Source: Undibacterium piscinae (GTDB lineage Bacteria > Pseudomonadota > Gammaproteobacteria > Burkholderiales > Burkholderiaceae_D). From it: a stretch of 64,000 bases of DNA. A program made the position numbers and the translations under genes. Shown here piece after piece: positions 9,127 to 18,959 of the stretch (the stretch's first letter is position 1; every line of letters begins with the position of its first letter). The notes beneath the pieces are model-generated. The model did no database searches and was not told the origin of the DNA. It was given only the letters and a program-made list of their open reading frames with translations. The stretch spans positions 1,302,001 to 1,366,000 of the forward strand of contig CP051152.1 of the NCBI GenBank assembly GCA_003970805.2. The letters run 5' to 3'.

Positions 9127-10479
9127 ATGGGCGTTGAAATGTTTGATTTATTAGTAATCGGTGGTGGCAGTGGTGGTGTACGCGCTGCGCGTATGGCAGC
9201 ACAGAAAGGTGCACGCGTCGCTTTAATTGAAGGTGGCGATTTAGGCGGCACTTGCGTCAATGTCGGCTGTATTCCCAAAAAACTCTATAGCTATGCAGCG
9301 AACTATTCAGAGTCTTTCGATGAGGCGCCTGGCTTTGGTTGGTCGATTTCTGAAAAGCCAAAATTAGACTGGGAACTGTTGAAAGCCAACCGAAGCAAAG
9401 AAATTTTTCGTCTCAATGCAGTATATGCAAATCTACTGCGCGATGCCGGGGTATTGATGATTGCCGGTTGGGCCAAGATAGTCAATAGCAATACGGTGCA
9501 AGTCAACGGCGTTGAGTATCATGCCAAAACATTGTTGATCGCCACTGGCGGTACCCCAATGGTACCGGAAATTGCAGGAGCAGAACATGTGATCACGTCC
9601 AACGACATGTTTGATCTTGCGACATTTCCTAAACGATTGTTGGTCGTGGGCGGTGGATATATCGCTTGCGAATTTGCGTCCATATTTAACGGGCTTGGTG
9701 CGCAAGTCACTCAACTTTATCGCGGCGACCAAATATTGCGCGGCTTTGACGATGATGTGCGTCAATTTCTTGCGTCAGAAATGCGTAAATCTGGCGTGGA
9801 TTTACGCATCAATGCCTATGTCGCTGCGATTAGCAAATCGGAAAATGGACTGATCGTCAGTTTAAAAGACGGCCAGACAATACAAGTCGATACTGTCTTG
9901 TATGCCATTGGGCGCATACCGAATATTCAAGGTTTAGGGCTGAAAGCGAACGATATTGCGCAAAGTTCCGATGGTGCAATTAAAGTAAACGATCAATATC
10001 AAACATCCGTCCCCGGCATTTATGCGCTGGGAGATGTCACTGCTCGAATTCAGCTAACTCCAGTCGCATTAGGTGAAGCAATGACCCTAGTGGATCATCT
10101 GTACGGCAAAAAGCAAATGCAGATGGATTACGATTTCATCCCGACAGCTGTCTTCACTCATCCAAACGTTGCCACGGTCGGATATAGCGAATCTGATGCA
10201 CAAAAAACATTCGGCAAAATACGCGTTTATCGCAGCGAATTTAAAGCACTTAAACACACCTTAAGCGGCAGCACAGAACGGTCAATGATGAAACTCATCG
10301 TCGATGATGTAACTGATCGCGTGGTCGGAATGCACATGGTGGGGGCTGATGCTGGCGAAGTCATCCAAGGATTTACCGTCGCCATGAAAGCAGGCGCTAC
10401 CAAAGCCGTGTTTGACAGCACAATCGGCATTCATCCTACTGCGGCAGAAGAGTTTGTGACGATGAGAATCGTTACTTAA
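9127..10479 (+). CDS. gor: glutathione-disulfide reductase
   Basis: 450 residues with the class I pyridine-nucleotide disulfide oxidoreductase order: FAD Rossmann GGGSGG (12-17), redox disulfide in CVNVGC (Cys43 and Cys48), NADPH site VVGGGYIACEFA, second FAD motif YALGDV, and the C-terminal HPTAAEEF whose His serves the partner subunit. It regenerates GSH from GSSG with NADPH in the cytoplasm. AGAGGA precedes the ATG by a good distance, so 9127 is preferred to Met5 (9139). It lies between two GST genes. It is convergent with the LysR gene downstream. Confidence 0.93.
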   Translation: MGVEMFDLLVIGGGSGGVRAARMAAQKGARVALIEGGDLGGTCVNVGCIPKKLYSYAANYSESFDEAPGFGWSISEKPKLDWELLKANRSKEIFRLNAVYANLLRDAGVLMIAGWAKIVNSNTVQVNGVEYHAKTLLIATGGTPMVPEIAGAEHVITSNDMFDLATFPKRLLVVGGGYIACEFASIFNGLGAQVTQLYRGDQILRGFDDDVRQFLASEMRKSGVDLRINAYVAAISKSENGLIVSLKDGQTIQVDTVLYAIGRIPNIQGLGLKANDIAQSSDGAIKVNDQYQTSVPGIYALGDVTARIQLTPVALGEAMTLVDHLYGKKQMQMDYDFIPTAVFTHPNVATVGYSESDAQKTFGKIRVYRSEFKALKHTLSGSTERSMMKLIVDDVTDRVVGMHMVGADAGEVIQGFTVAMKAGATKAVFDSTIGIHPTAAEEFVTMRIVT

Positions 10480-10643
10480 AGGTAATGTCAAACGCAGAAG
10501 ATTCGACGCACTTGCCGATTTATTTGGATGGGACTTTTGAGTATTTGGTGGGTTGTTGGGTTGAGGTTTTTGCTTGATTAGATGCCAATATTTGTTAGTT
10601 CCAAAAATTGATCGAAGCTGATCCCTGTCGCGCAAAGTGCAAA

Positions 10644-11537
10644 CTAATTCAAGATAAGCTGGTTAGCCAAATGTGCGAACACGGTAGACACGCGCCTGAG
10701 ATGTCTCGATTCCGTGTGTGTGAGTAGCCAGAGTTCAGTTTGGTTCTCGTCGAGCGCATCGGTAATTTGTCGCAGTTCACTACGATGCTGGCCTAAGAAT
10801 AGCGGGACAATACCGACACCCACGCCCTGCGCCACAAATTCAGCGACGGTTAAGATACTGCTGACCCGATATTGCGGCTGCACTTTCGGAAAGTATTTTT
10901 TTCTCCACAATACCGAGGGGTGCTCTGGCAGAGCATCATCAGGAGCTATCCATGCACTATTCTGTGCACGGACATCGTCCAAATTTTGGATACCACTTTT
11001 TGCTGACGCAAACAAGGCAATTCGGATAGGGCCGATACGCTTTCCGACTAAATGTTGTGGTGGCTTTTTCGTGGCGCGCAACGCGATATCTGCATCTCTG
11101 CGAGTCAGATTGGCCAGTTCATTTCCCGTATGCATTTCAAGCTCAAGCAGTGGGTGTGCCACTCGTAAGGATGGGAGTACGCCAGCGACCAGACCATGCA
11201 AAATGGTGTCGGTCGTGGAAAGGCGCACGGTGCCAGAGACCTGATCGGGCACAAGCTGGGCGGCAGAACGTGCTGATTCCAGCTCGCGCTCTAATTGCTC
11301 TGCATGAGCGGTCAACACTTGCGCCAGCTCCAACGCCAAATAGCCGTTGCGTGATCTGGCAAAGAGCTGTTGCCCCAAGCCACGCTCTATGCGCTGTATT
11401 GAACGAAAGACAGTCGACGCATCCAGCGCCAGACGTTCCCCCGCCGCCGCGAGCGTGCCACCTCGATTCAAAGCCAACACCAACTCAAGATCGGCCGCAC
11501 TTAGTTTGTATTGCGTTTTCGAAATCATAGAATTCAC
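10644..11537 (-). CDS. LysR family transcriptional regulator
   Basis: 297 residues: N-terminal winged HTH (LVLALNRGGTLAAAGERLAL, roughly 19-38) and a LysR substrate domain starting near 90. The start is GTG at 11537; an ATG three codons later is the alternative. It is divergent from the DoxX-GST pair with only 69 bp between. A dyad TATG-N12-CATA in that gap is a candidate LTTR box, so control of the pair is likely by the usual LysR arrangement. The inducer is unknown. Confidence 0.88.
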   Translation of the reverse strand: MNSMISKTQYKLSAADLELVLALNRGGTLAAAGERLALDASTVFRSIQRIERGLGQQLFARSRNGYLALELAQVLTAHAEQLERELESARSAAQLVPDQVSGTVRLSTTDTILHGLVAGVLPSLRVAHPLLELEMHTGNELANLTRRDADIALRATKKPPQHLVGKRIGPIRIALFASAKSGIQNLDDVRAQNSAWIAPDDALPEHPSVLWRKKYFPKVQPQYRVSSILTVAEFVAQGVGVGIVPLFLGQHRSELRQITDALDENQTELWLLTHTESRHLRRVSTVFAHLANQLILN

Positions 11538-11606
11538 ATTTGCCTATTTTGTATGCGTGAAGGCAATCATATACTGAAGACCTTAACAACTCAATGGAGC
11601 AACGAA

Positions 11607-12038
11607 ATGAATAATGAAATGAACAAAGAAATGAAAAATACTTCGACCCAATACGGCATCAGCTTATTACGCGTTAGCCTGGGCATCATGTGGCTGGCGC
11701 ATGCCGGTTTAAAGTATTTCGTTTTTACGTTGCCGGGCACTGCCGGGTATTTTGAAAGTATCGGTTTTGCCGGATTTTTGGCGTATCCGGTATTTGCTGC
11801 CGAACTTTTCGGTGGCATCGCCTTAATTTTTGGCCTCTACGCCAGGCAAATTTCATTGGCGCTAGTGCCTGTCATGTTGACCGCGACATGGGTACATCTG
11901 CCAAATGGTTGGGGCCACACTAGCCCAGGCGGTGGTTGGGAATACCCACTATTTCTCAGCATCGCCTCGATCTCACTTTGGTTGATTGGCGATGGCAGTT
12001 TTGCCGCCCGCCGCAGCCAACGCTTTATTTTTTCTTAA
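11607..12038 (+). CDS. DoxX family membrane protein
   Basis: 143 residues with four hydrophobic segments. The pattern RVSLGIMWLAHAGLKYF ... ELFGGIALIFGLYARQ ... WEYPLFLSIASISLWLIGDG is typical of DoxX/DoxD-like proteins. The start at ATG 11607 is chosen because GGAG lies at 11596-11599; an in-frame ATG 96 bp upstream has no support. The run of repeated MNxEM codons at the N-terminus is odd. It is first of a two-gene operon with a GST and divergent from LysR. DoxX proteins are linked to redox homeostasis, but their activity is poorly defined. Confidence 0.85.
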   Translation: MNNEMNKEMKNTSTQYGISLLRVSLGIMWLAHAGLKYFVFTLPGTAGYFESIGFAGFLAYPVFAAELFGGIALIFGLYARQISLALVPVMLTATWVHLPNGWGHTSPGGGWEYPLFLSIASISLWLIGDGSFAARRSQRFIFS

Positions 12039-12051
12039 TGAGGAGAACAAC

Positions 12052-12741
12052 ATGTCGACCCCTAGCATACCTCTGCCCGCATTGACATTACTCAGCCATC
12101 CTTTGTGCCCATACGTACAACGTGCGGCAATTTTACTCACCGAAAAAGGAATTCCTTTCGAACGAAAAGACATCGATCTGGCGAACAAGCCAAAATGGTT
12201 TTTGCAGCTATCACCGCTAGGGAAAACGCCTGTCTTGATGGTGGGCGATGAGGCAATCTTTGAATCCGCTGTGATCTGTGAATACCTCGATGAAACGCAA
12301 AGCCCACGCCTGCATCCTGAGCATCCGCTGCAACGTGCTCGACACCGGGCATGGATGGAATTTGGCTCTACCATCTTGAACAGCATAGCGGGTTTCTACA
12401 ATGCACTGGATGAGAAAACGCTCGCATTGAAGGTCAATGAAATAGCAGAAAGATTCGCTCAAATAGAATTGGCATTAGGCGAGCGAGGTGGATATTTTTC
12501 CGGAGACGATTTTTCGATCGTCGATGCAGTATTCGGGCCACTTTTTCGTTATTTCGACACGTTTGAGTTGATTGATGATTTCCACTTTTTCGAGCACACG
12601 CCAAAAGTGCGCGCCTGGCGCCAACAATTAGCATCGCGTCCGTCAATCCAAGGCGCTGTTAGTGACGACTATCAAGATCTATTAAAAACATTTTTAGTCG
12701 ATCGGCAATCCGCCTTATCAAAACGAATGGAAACGCATTAG
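12052..12741 (+). CDS. glutathione S-transferase family protein
   Basis: 229 residues. The N-terminal thioredoxin fold has HPLCPYVQRAAILLTEKG with CPYVQ in the active-site position (omega/beta-like), then LGKTPVLMVGDEAIFESAVICEYL. The C-terminal helical domain has FSIVDAVFGPLF. AGGAG at 12041-12045 fixes the start at 12052, 13 bp after doxX. The Cys suggests thiol transferase or dehalogenase-type chemistry. Probably controlled by the divergent LysR protein. Confidence 0.9.
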   Translation: MSTPSIPLPALTLLSHPLCPYVQRAAILLTEKGIPFERKDIDLANKPKWFLQLSPLGKTPVLMVGDEAIFESAVICEYLDETQSPRLHPEHPLQRARHRAWMEFGSTILNSIAGFYNALDEKTLALKVNEIAERFAQIELALGERGGYFSGDDFSIVDAVFGPLFRYFDTFELIDDFHFFEHTPKVRAWRQQLASRPSIQGAVSDDYQDLLKTFLVDRQSALSKRMETH

Positions 12742-12768
12742 AACTAACTATTAGTAGGGAAATTAAGT

Positions 12769-12885
12769 ATGGTTCTTTTTGGAAACGCCGATAAAGACAA
12801 GCGCGAGTTCAAACTCGAAGTGCAACAGAAGATTAATTGGATGGGGTGGGAAGATGCAGTAGCATCCGAACTCCCAGAGCCGTAG
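12769..12885 (+). CDS. possible small protein, 38 aa
   Basis: A short frame (MVLFGNADKDKREFK... to ...ELPEP) with GGGA about 10 bases upstream of the ATG. It is strongly charged with two tryptophans and does not look like antisense noise. I recognise no family. It follows the GST gene by 27 bp and is followed by a hairpin at 12903-12928, so it could be the last cistron of that operon. Low certainty. Confidence 0.3.
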   Translation: MVLFGNADKDKREFKLEVQQKINWMGWEDAVASELPEP

Positions 12886-12902
12886 TTCGCAGCACGTAGG
12901 GA

Positions 12903-12928
12903 ACCAATACTTGCTAGCTAGTATTGGT
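12903..12928 (+). terminator. hairpin, 9-bp perfect stem
   Basis: ACCAATACT (12903-12911) pairs perfectly with AGTATTGGT (12920-12928) around an 8-nt loop that is itself partly self-complementary. It lies between the convergent doxX-GST operon and the DUF2867 gene. No T-run follows on either strand, so termination efficiency is unclear. Confidence 0.4.
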
Positions 12929-12999
12929 GTCCGCTTGACCGACCAGAGAGGCAGAGGAAATGCAGCCGCAATGTTGCGAGCATAGAGCAAGCGTCTTAC

Positions 13000-13518
13000 T
13001 TAATGAAGGCATTGAGCTAGTTTAGACAATGTTGCGGGAGCAATGATGCGATGGGCTGGCGTGACGAAGAGCATGTACAGACGGCCCATGTAGTTGTGTA
13101 CATGAACCACGGTAGAAACCGAAACCAAGGTGCATCCGGGCTTGTCTTGCTTTGCGACAGAGATCTTCACGTCCAAGTGCTTATCTGTTTCCCCAAGGAT
13201 GACTTCGCACTCGTGCAGTTCGAGCACCTTGAAGATGCCCGCCTGATCGCCGATTTGGTAAGCCTGAGAGGGCTTTTGAGAATCGATGCTACTCAACTGC
13301 CCCATATCTTTGAGCCCCAATCGCACACCGATCTTATTGCGCATGTTCATGAGAGCGTCAATCCAACGCGGGGTACGCGAGAAGACACTCAAATAGAGTT
13401 CGAGAGGGCTTCTCGAGTCGGGGGGGAGTTCGACGGAGTAGCAGTCGTAAAAGTAGGCTGTTTTCAAGCTCTCATTGAGTGCGCTAAATGTCGGTACTTC
13501 AGTGGCTTCTATGTTCAT
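13000..13518 (-). CDS. DUF2867 family protein
   Basis: 172 residues. The core RTPRWIDALMNMRNKIGVRLGL, then GDQAGIFKVLE and DKHLDVKISV, matches the DUF2867 pattern. The family has no assigned function; other members are found fused to SDR-like NAD(P)-binding domains. No signal peptide or membrane segment is visible. The ATG at 13518 overlaps the stop of a possible 33-codon upstream frame. A second upstream Met is not in frame. It is convergent with the doxX-GST operon. Confidence 0.75.
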   Translation of the reverse strand: MNIEATEVPTFSALNESLKTAYFYDCYSVELPPDSRSPLELYLSVFSRTPRWIDALMNMRNKIGVRLGLKDMGQLSSIDSQKPSQAYQIGDQAGIFKVLELHECEVILGETDKHLDVKISVAKQDKPGCTLVSVSTVVHVHNYMGRLYMLFVTPAHRIIAPATLSKLAQCLH

Positions 13519-13616
13519 TTTGTGGGGCCTAACGCCGAAATGACGAGAACGCCACGACGGTCATAAATGTAAATGAAATAGTCATTGGCGATTCTACGCC
13601 GATTGACCTCAGGCAT
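13515..13616 (-). CDS. possible small protein, 33 aa, overlapping DUF2867 start
   Basis: The frame begins MPEVNRRRIANDYF and ends GVLVISALGPTK, its TGA overlapping the ATG of the DUF2867 gene (ATGA). The frame stays open further upstream without an ATG, with coherent hydrophobic residues, so it may be the remainder of a longer gene. No clear ribosome binding site and no recognised family. Confidence 0.3.
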   Translation of the reverse strand: MPEVNRRRIANDYFIYIYDRRGVLVISALGPTK

Positions 13617-13731
13617 ATCGCCAGCATTGCAAACAAACACCGCTTGTAAGACCGGAAAAAATTGCCGTACTACTGGATTTTTTCATAATGGAAGATCCAA
13701 TGCATAAATTACAGTCGCATGAAAATCGTTA

Positions 13732-14895
13732 CTATTTTGCAGCTCGCAGACGTTCCATTAATACCTCTACTTGATCAAAATGTGCAGCCCAAGTAGGTGC
13801 GACGAAGTTGAGCATTTTTTTGCATTGGGCCGCTCGTACCGGACTATCCGACTGAGAATAAGCAAGCACTAATTCTGACCAACGCTTTCCATCCAGAGGA
13901 TCAACATATTCCGGCACATCGCCAGCTATCTCTCTAAAGGCTGGAAGATCACTCGCAATGACAGGTACGCCTAAACTTAATGCATCAACCAGAGACATAC
14001 CATAGTCTTCTGCGAATGAAGGGAGCAACAGGGCTCTTGCGTGTTGGAGCCAGGTCGCCAATTCGGTATCGCTACAAGTTGAATACTCAAATACAAAGCC
14101 ATTTAAAGTCTCGCAACGTTCAAGCAGATCTACTATGTTTTCACAGTTTTCACCTCGTTGCCCAATCACCACCAGACGTGGTGTATATGCGCCAAAGCGC
14201 TCTATTAATTGCCGCCAAAGCAGCAGCAATAAAGAATGGTTTTTGCGGGGTTCTATCGTACCCAACACTAAAAAATACGGTACGTCTATAGGTGCAGTAG
14301 CATTAGCTACAGATAACCCTGCTGCAGGCAACAATGCCACCGTCGACGGTGGCATTGGCAGATTATTTTTGCTGGCATACGCAACCAACTCGACATGCGT
14401 CGCGTCAGAGTGGGCAATAACCCCATGCCCCAATGTCAACATCGTCTTAACTCTGTTCTGATGCCGTAGAGACTCACCAGGCCGGCAATATTCAGGATGG
14501 GTAATAGGGATAAGATCGTGCAAAAAAAATACCTGTTTCAAAGCTGAACCTTGTAAGCGCCGAGCGTAGTCCGTTTCCGCTACCCCGCTGGGTCCGGTAT
14601 TAAACAAAAATCTTGGCGTAGAAAACGATCGGCCAATACTTTTCATCAAACTACCAACAACCACCCGCCGTATCACTGCATTAACATTATCGGCACCCGC
14701 CAGTAGTACAGCAATGATTTTTTCTGAATCCGCTATAGACAGTTCTATCCACTGACCGGCAAAGCGCAACAAAACAGTCGAGCGATCACCAAAATGCCTA
14801 ACATACTCCAAGCTGACTCGATCAATCCCTGTAGGTAACCGCTCCTGCATTCTGCAATCAAGCAACCTTGTTACGTCGATTAAATTTTCACGCAT
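13732..14895 (-). CDS. glycosyltransferase, GT-B fold (GT4-like)
   Basis: 387 residues. The C-terminal half shows VLGTIEPRKNHSLLL, the group 1 signature, then LLPSFAEDYGMSLVDALSLGVPVIASD with the sugar-nucleotide-binding Glu positions. The N-terminal half is less conserved. A cytoplasmic enzyme moving a sugar from an NDP-sugar. Upstream on the same strand lies a wza-like relic, so this gene seems left over from a polysaccharide cluster. It has no intact partner within 25 kb. Confidence 0.85.
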   Translation of the reverse strand: MRENLIDVTRLLDCRMQERLPTGIDRVSLEYVRHFGDRSTVLLRFAGQWIELSIADSEKIIAVLLAGADNVNAVIRRVVVGSLMKSIGRSFSTPRFLFNTGPSGVAETDYARRLQGSALKQVFFLHDLIPITHPEYCRPGESLRHQNRVKTMLTLGHGVIAHSDATHVELVAYASKNNLPMPPSTVALLPAAGLSVANATAPIDVPYFLVLGTIEPRKNHSLLLLLWRQLIERFGAYTPRLVVIGQRGENCENIVDLLERCETLNGFVFEYSTCSDTELATWLQHARALLLPSFAEDYGMSLVDALSLGVPVIASDLPAFREIAGDVPEYVDPLDGKRWSELVLAYSQSDSPVRAAQCKKMLNFVAPTWAAHFDQVEVLMERLRAAK

Positions 14896-15137
14896 ATAGA
14901 ACTCGATCGGTTATAAAAATACCATTTAATCGCACAACCAATATTTGCAATTTGGAGTACCACGGTCACCACTGTATTAGAGAATTTTTGTATTTCTGTT
15001 GCAGACGCATTTGATAAAAACAGCACATCTTTGTTCTGAACAGGGCGGTTTTGCGTCAAGAATAAAATTGCATAAAGGGCATTAACGTCAGAAAGTATCG
15101 TTGTACAGTGCTGTACGGATTTAACTTCGACAAACGG
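14880..15137 (-). pseudogene. polysaccharide export protein (Wza-like) C-terminal relic
   Basis: On the minus strand the translation contains DVNALYAILFLTQNRPVQNK, DVLFLSNASATEIQKFSNTV and a final hydrophobic helix. This matches the C-terminal stretch of Wza-family outer-membrane polysaccharide export proteins (RFPVxNKDVIYVSNAPxxELQKF pattern). No N-terminal SLBB or export domain exists: upstream, the DNA becomes the 3' end of a chemoreceptor gene at 15166. The relic ends at 14880, overlapping the glycosyltransferase start by 16 bp. Confidence 0.6.
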
Positions 15138-15165
15138 CCTACATATCATCGCATGCGAGTTAGCC

Positions 15166-17193
15166 TTACTCCCAGCCGTCGCCTGTCGGTGCCGGAGAGT
15201 CAAACGCGAGTGCGCCTCTAGCATTGGACAGCTGCTTCCTGGCTGGAGCTACCTTGGGTGCGTGTGGAGTCTGTTCTCCCAACTTAAATACGCTCACCAC
15301 TTCGGCAAGGTAGCCCGCTTGGTCTCGCAGGCTTTCCGCGGCGGCAGCCGCCTCCTCTACCAGCGCTGCATTTCTCTGTGTCACGCCATCCATCTGTGCG
15401 AGCGCCCGGTTGACTTGACCAATGCCCTCGCTCTGCTCTGTGATGGCATCGCTGATATCACCGATAAGGTTAGTGACGCCGCTCACGCTGTCGACCACTT
15501 GCCGCATGGTAGCGCCAGCTTCATCGACGAGCTTGCTGCCAACCGCTACCTTACCCACCGAATCGTCGATCAACAACTTAATTTCTTTGGCTGCCGCCGC
15601 GCTACGCTGGGCCAGGCTGCGCACCTCCGAGGCGACAACGGCAAAGCCCCGTCCCTGCTCACCGGCGCGGGCCGCCTCGACGGCAGCATTCAGGGCCAGG
15701 ATATTCGTCTGAAAGGCGATGCCATCAATGACGCTGATGATATCGACGATCTTATTCGACGATTTGTTGATCGAGATCATCGTCTCGATTACATTGTCGA
15801 CCACGGCACCGCTTTTTTGCGCCACCTCCGATGCCGAGGAAGCTAACTGATTTGCCAAGCGTGCATGGCCGGCGTTTTCCCTGACGGAGCCGGTCAGCTC
15901 TTCCAAGGTGGCAGCCGTTTCTTCGAGCGAACTGGCCTGCTGCTCCGTGCGTACCGACAGGTCGTAATTGCCTTGCGCGATCTCGGCGCTGGCGAGCGCC
16001 ACATTATCAGCACTGGCCTGCACCCGAAGTAACACGGTATGTATATTTCCCACGAACTGATTGAAGCCCTTGCCGATGACAGCCAGCTCGTCCGAGCCTT
16101 TGACTTCCAACTTAACCCGCAAGTCGGCATCGCCGCTGGATAATTCCGTCATCGCTGCGCCCAAGACGCGAAGGGGACGGGTTAGTCGTCGCACGATGGC
16201 GATCAGTATGCTGGCCGTTACGGCTGCGCACAGCAGGGCGACGACCAGCGTATAGATCATCAGCTCACGCGCCGATGCGGTGGCCACGCTTTTCGGAAAA
16301 CTCAGTTTAATGCTCCACGGTGCGATGTCCGCGTGAATTTGCAGAGGCTGCAGCAGATGGATATAACCTCGCGCATCTTCATACTCATAGGGCTGGCCTT
16401 GGCGTATGCGCTGAAGGCCAGCTGCCGGCACGTCGTCGGCCTGCTTGCCCAGTCGTTCGGCGGCAGGATTACTCGCATACAAACCTCCGTTCGAAATCAA
16501 GGTCAGCTTGCCACCACTGATCACCTTCAGCCCATCGAGGATTTCCGCTAGGTGCGTGAGCATGAAGTCGGCGCTGGCCGTGCCCTGGAATTTGCCATCG
16601 ATCATGATCGGCGCAACGAGCGAAGCCATCAGCACGCTCTTGCCATCGATAGGATACGCATACGGTTCAGTGAAGAAAACCTTACCACTTTTCTTCGGAA
16701 TGTCGTACCAGTCGTTGGCGCCGGCCGCCACGTCGAAGACGATGGGTTCGACATGTAGACTGCCATCACCAGCGCGCGTCCAGTAGGGCATAAAGCGACC
16801 GCTGGCGTCATAGAAGGGCCCCTGATTGGCATACTGCGCATCCTTGTCATCGAGCGCGTTCGGCTCCCACGTCACGGCGCCCCCTATCAGATCGTCCGAA
16901 CTGATCAGAGTGGCCTTAGTCATTTCGTTGATCTGCTCGCGTTGCAAGGGCAGACTGGCGCTCTTCGTGCCGCGCATCGCGCCAGCCAGGCTGATCACGC
17001 TAGACAGGTTGGCGCCGATGCGGGCCTGCAGTACACCCGATATTTCGCGCGTTGAGGTACGCACCAATTCCAGTGCGGCCGCCTCGGCGCTGGCGGTACT
17101 TTTGTAGCCGGTCACAGCCGCGGTGAGACCTAGACTCAGGACCGCCAGCACAGTGGCCGCCAGGCAGATTCTGCTGTTCAGTGAAAGTTGCAC
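15166..17193 (-). CDS. methyl-accepting chemotaxis protein with Cache sensor domain
   Basis: 675 residues. N-terminal transmembrane helix ([18 protein letters not shown]), a periplasmic dCache_1 domain with [10 protein letters not shown] and PYWTR...WYDIPK...EPYAYP motifs, a second helix near 310 ([20 protein letters not shown]), HAMP, then a signalling domain with the hairpin tip [20 protein letters not shown]. It should sense a small ligand in the periplasm and control CheA. The C-terminus ends GDGWE; the WE(E)F tether common in this group is incomplete. It lies 49 bp after the TorF porin gene and may be co-transcribed. Confidence 0.92.
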   Translation of the reverse strand: MQLSLNSRICLAATVLAVLSLGLTAAVTGYKSTASAEAAALELVRTSTREISGVLQARIGANLSSVISLAGAMRGTKSASLPLQREQINEMTKATLISSDDLIGGAVTWEPNALDDKDAQYANQGPFYDASGRFMPYWTRAGDGSLHVEPIVFDVAAGANDWYDIPKKSGKVFFTEPYAYPIDGKSVLMASLVAPIMIDGKFQGTASADFMLTHLAEILDGLKVISGGKLTLISNGGLYASNPAAERLGKQADDVPAAGLQRIRQGQPYEYEDARGYIHLLQPLQIHADIAPWSIKLSFPKSVATASARELMIYTLVVALLCAAVTASILIAIVRRLTRPLRVLGAAMTELSSGDADLRVKLEVKGSDELAVIGKGFNQFVGNIHTVLLRVQASADNVALASAEIAQGNYDLSVRTEQQASSLEETAATLEELTGSVRENAGHARLANQLASSASEVAQKSGAVVDNVIETMISINKSSNKIVDIISVIDGIAFQTNILALNAAVEAARAGEQGRGFAVVASEVRSLAQRSAAAAKEIKLLIDDSVGKVAVGSKLVDEAGATMRQVVDSVSGVTNLIGDISDAITEQSEGIGQVNRALAQMDGVTQRNAALVEEAAAAAESLRDQAGYLAEVVSVFKLGEQTPHAPKVAPARKQLSNARGALAFDSPAPTGDGWE

Positions 17194-17242
17194 TTTGTCT
17201 TCCTTGTGGAGATTAAACGTATTCGGGTGCCAAACAGTAGGC

Positions 17243-18133
17243 TCAGAATGTCTTCGTTAAGGCGCACACCCAGGTGGCTGCTGCTGGATTTGAACTTTCA
17301 ATAGCGCCGGCTCGATTCGGAATGCCCAGCGTGTAATGGTCGTAGACATCGGTTGCTGCCCAGGCGCGGGTCCAAGCAGCGCTGACGTTCCAGCCGTCAT
17401 TGAACGCGCGGCTCACGCCCAGCTTTGCATCACGCCAATTCCAGATTGCGTTGCCTGTACCTGCCACTCGACCATTACCGGCATGCAGATTCAAGGTGTA
17501 GCCACCTCCCATATCGAGGTTCGCACCCAAGTCAAGGTAGCCCGTGCCTCGCGCATTGGTAACGCCAAAAAAATCGCGCGTCACCGTGTGGTTATATTTG
17601 GCGTAGGCTACCCCATAGGTCAGCCCCAACGACAGCTCGCCATAATCGTATTTAGTACCGGTGGCGCGATACTCAGCGCCGGGATATTTGTAGTAGTAGC
17701 CAAGGATACTGTAACCGAAACCGCCCGCTGCGCCGCCGTAGCCTCCGTACAGGTCCCACTCGACGGTAGCATCCTCGATATAACGGTCACTCACGGTGGA
17801 AACCCAGGTGCCCAGAGACCAGCCATTAGGGTGGACATAGTCGACTCCCACTTGCAGGGCTGGTTCGCCCCAAGTCTGGCGAAATCCGCGCGACACATAT
17901 TGCGAAATGACTGAGGCATTAGCGGTGATAGCGGAGGCGACGGGTTCCGTCGTTTCCGCGTGCGCGCACAGCGCACCCAGAACCCACACGACACAACAAG
18001 CTGCTCCTCCAACTGGCGTAATGAAACGCTGCGGAACGCACAAACTCATTAATTTCTTGCTGCTTTTAGTCCTGAACAAGTACGGCCCTGCAGCCTCCTC
18101 CCCAACGTTCCTGTCCCCAATACCTCCAACCAT
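17243..18133 (-). CDS. TorF family putative porin
   Basis: 296 residues. After a signal peptide ending near AHA, the text [21 protein letters not shown] is the family hallmark (TorF/Gcw_chp), followed by alternating beta-strand pattern to a terminal Phe (ALTKTF), as in outer-membrane barrels. The start at 18133 is favoured because GGGAG lies 7 bases upstream. It makes an unusually long leader; ATG 18049 would give a standard signal peptide but has no good ribosome site. A dyad at 18228-18243 lies upstream. It may admit a ligand sensed by the chemoreceptor downstream (inference). Confidence 0.8.
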   Translation of the reverse strand: MVGGIGDRNVGEEAAGPYLFRTKSSKKLMSLCVPQRFITPVGGAACCVVWVLGALCAHAETTEPVASAITANASVISQYVSRGFRQTWGEPALQVGVDYVHPNGWSLGTWVSTVSDRYIEDATVEWDLYGGYGGAAGGFGYSILGYYYKYPGAEYRATGTKYDYGELSLGLTYGVAYAKYNHTVTRDFFGVTNARGTGYLDLGANLDMGGGYTLNLHAGNGRVAGTGNAIWNWRDAKLGVSRAFNDGWNVSAAWTRAWAATDVYDHYTLGIPNRAGAIESSNPAAATWVCALTKTF

Positions 18134-18959
18134 TTTTGAACTCCCAGTTCGAATATCAGCAATCTTATCGCTAACATTTTTTATTTTTTCATTAGGGAGA
18201 GCTTATGCAAAACGTCATTTTTTGTAACCATACTAAAGTATGGATTTTGGTGACAATTCAGCAGCAATGAGCCGGTCGTATTTGGTTGCCAGAAAAGGCA
18301 CGTTACAATACATCTAACATTCCATGACCTTGTTTGCCCAGTGTTTCCAGGCAAGACTGAATAACGCAGAAATCTTAGGCACCGTCGAGTGTGCGAAAGC
18401 AGGCAGATAATTTTTATTTTACTTTTGGAATATGAACTGCGCGCTAAGCCTAGATATTGTAAATCGACCGGTGGGTTCATGGATAAAGAGAAGCATCGGC
18501 ATATTTTCGTAAGCGCCGCTGCAAACTAAGTGTAATAGATTGCTTGCTGGGCATACGTTTTCCAATACCCGTCGCCACTTCAGGAATGCCTCCGTTACTG
18601 CCACTCAATAGGGGTTCGCAGACAGCCTCAAAGCAAGAAATAGTGACATTGGAAAGTGTTTTTCCGTTTTCGTGCAGTGTCGCAGACGGTATTGGCTAAG
18701 ATTAAAAAGTAACCCACGCGTTGAGAGTTAATCGAATCATGAAGTCTTCGCGCACCAAAGACTCAATCGCTTTTAAACGTGCAAACAGCGAAAGAATCAG
18801 GACATCACTCTCGCAATATTCGAGTGTAGAAAGGTCGGGAATTGGTTATTTTTAGGCGATGGCTCGAAGCATGAAATGGCCTTAAACAGTTCACAACAGC
18901 TTTCATTACGCTACTTATACTGAAGTGTTACGGTTTTCACTCCATTCGCAACGCGCTGG
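18134..18959. other. gene-poor gap between TorF and the LAL regulator
   Basis: 826 bp without a supported gene. It contains the dyad at 18228-18243. On the minus strand near 18700-18850 a frame of about 47 codons (LEYCESDVLILSLFARLKAI) looks protein-like but lacks a start codon and may be a relic. Nothing else is recognisable. Confidence 0.5.
18228..18243. promoter_or_regulatory. dyad operator, copy A (upstream of TorF porin)
   Basis: CCATAC-TAAA-GTATGG is a perfect 6-bp inverted repeat with 4-bp spacer, 94-109 bp upstream of the porin start at 18133. Two relatives occur at 22965-22980 and 24886-24901, each upstream of a minus-strand gene. The HTH class of the neighbouring LAL regulator binds dyads of this size, so it or its relic paralogue may act here. 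Confidence 0.55.

Noticed and set aside
13051..13566. 171-codon plus-strand frame opposite DUF2867
   Set aside because: The minus-strand protein has a family match and better start; the plus frame has neither.
15262..16850. Plus-strand frames of 60-194 codons opposite the Cache chemoreceptor
   Set aside because: They are the antisense of a well-supported gene with full domain order.
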